A stretch of 5,595 nt of DNA from Hyphomicrobiales bacterium (lineage in GTDB: Bacteria; Pseudomonadota; Alphaproteobacteria; Rhizobiales; JAJFHR01). How positions within the stretch are numbered: position 1 is the first letter of the stretch; each line of letters opens with the position of its first letter. Below, one piece after another: positions 4,909 through 5,595 of the stretch. The notes below the pieces were generated by a model. That model was not told the DNA's origin, searched no databases, and saw only the letters and a program-made list of their open reading frames with translations. Location of the stretch: contig JAJFHR010000070.1 of the NCBI GenBank assembly GCA_021775515.1, positions 1 through 5,595 on the forward strand, given 5' to 3'. Both the position numbers and the translations under genes were made by a program.

Positions 4909-5595
4909 CTAATAAAAGATCCGCTGGTTGGCCATGTCTTTGTATAAATGCGCTACTTGCTCGCCATAGCCGTTAAACAGCTGCGTCGGGATGCGATCTG
5001 ATCCCGCACCAAGCACACGCTCGGTTGCCTGTGACCAGCGGCGATGAGGAACCGCGGGATTGACGTTGGCCCAAAAACCATACTCGCTAGCCTGGATTGC
5101 CTCCCAAAGGCCCTTGGGACGTTTAGAGGTAAAGGTAAAACGCACAATCGATTTAATTGATTTAAATCCATATTTCCACGGAACAGCGAGCCTTAAAGGT
5201 GCGCCGAACTGTTTGGCGGCGGGCTTGCCATAAGCCCCGGTAACCAGCAATGTCAGGTCATTTGTCGCTTCAGCCAGGCTTAGACCCTCAACATACGGCC
5301 ACGGATACCAGCCCTGACGTTGCCCGGAGGCAACCTTGGGGTCAAAAAAAGTTTCCATACGGATAAATTTTGCCGATGACAGCGGTTTGGCCAGTGCCAC
5401 CAGATCTTTCATCGCAAACCCAGTCCACGGAATTGTCATCGACCAAGCCTCCACACACCGGTGCCGGTAGAGCCGTTCTTCCAGTGTCATTTTACGGATA
5501 AGATCGTCAATGCCAATTTTAAACGGCGTTTCCACTTCGCCGTCAATGGTAACCTCCCAGGGCCGGGTTTGCAGTCGTTGGGCTGCTTTCGAAAT
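4909..5595 (-). CDS. msrP: Protein-methionine-sulfoxide reductase catalytic subunit MsrP, C-terminal part (5' end beyond right edge)
   Basis: MsrP (formerly YedY) is a periplasmic molybdopterin enzyme that repairs oxidised methionine in envelope proteins, fed electrons by the membrane haem protein MsrQ. The frame is open to the right edge, giving 228 C-terminal residues ending RIFY; about 100 N-terminal residues, including the expected Tat signal, are outside. The molybdenum-ligand cysteine is in YRHRCVEAWSM (codon 5457-5455). Other family blocks are WYPWPYVEGLSLAEA, FGAPLRLAVPWKYGFKSIKS, YGFWANVNP and RRWSQATER, followed by LFNGYGEQVAHLY near the end. The visible frame continues upstream of GTG 5535 with RPWEVTIDGEV, a normal family segment, so that GTG is not the start. 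No msrQ follows: beyond the stop lies only the shared terminator region. The gene converges on the plus-strand sRNA and lysR. Confidence 0.96.
   Translation of the reverse strand: MSKAAQRLQTRPWEVTIDGEVETPFKIGIDDLIRKMTLEERLYRHRCVEAWSMTIPWTGFAMKDLVALAKPLSSAKFIRMETFFDPKVASGQRQGWYPWPYVEGLSLAEATNDLTLLVTGAYGKPAAKQFGAPLRLAVPWKYGFKSIKSIVRFTFTSKRPKGLWEAIQASEYGFWANVNPAVPHRRWSQATERVLGAGSDRIPTQLFNGYGEQVAHLYKDMANQRIFY

Overview
The window looks like chromosomal DNA of moderate GC from an alphaproteobacterium. Two things suggest this: the Lrp/AsnC regulator reads like the one that often sits beside trxB and a LysR gene in that class (recalled family knowledge, not searched), and a C-rich anti-Shine-Dalgarno hairpin RNA of a style known from alphaproteobacteria lies downstream. 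I see no insertion sequence, CRISPR array, tRNA or rRNA.

Layout. Positions 1-100 (minus) hold the first 33 codons of carB, which runs off the left edge and departs from the family at several normally near-invariant residues. Positions 101-290 are non-coding, with a possible carB promoter and a weak terminator candidate for the next gene. Positions 291-782 (minus) encode an Lrp/AsnC regulator. A 164-bp divergent intergenic region (783-946) carries overlapping weak promoter candidates and dyads. A plus-strand run follows: an ELM1-like (DUF1022) protein (947-1975), a 2OG-Fe(II) oxygenase starting 13 nt later (1989-2609), thioredoxin reductase trxB (2682-3644), and a LysR regulator (3699-4595).

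The 313-bp gap 4596-4908 is not empty. It contains small inverted repeats and then a run of four hairpins ending in a strong intrinsic terminator. The first two hairpins expose C-rich CTCCTCCC/CCTCCCTCCC loops, the hallmark of anti-Shine-Dalgarno trans-acting sRNAs (compare Rhodobacter CcsR/CuckooRNA and rhizobial alpha-r14/NfeR RNAs). I regard this probable unannotated sRNA gene as the most interesting item. From the right edge, msrP (periplasmic methionine sulfoxide reductase, minus strand, 5' end missing) converges on the same terminator.

Functionally, trxB (cytoplasmic thiol redox), msrP (repair of oxidised methionine in the envelope) and an Fe(II)/2OG oxygenase give the window a redox flavour. 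The two regulators plausibly control neighbouring genes, but their ligands cannot be read from sequence. The ELM1-like gene and the oxygenase form a tight pair whose shared role is unknown.
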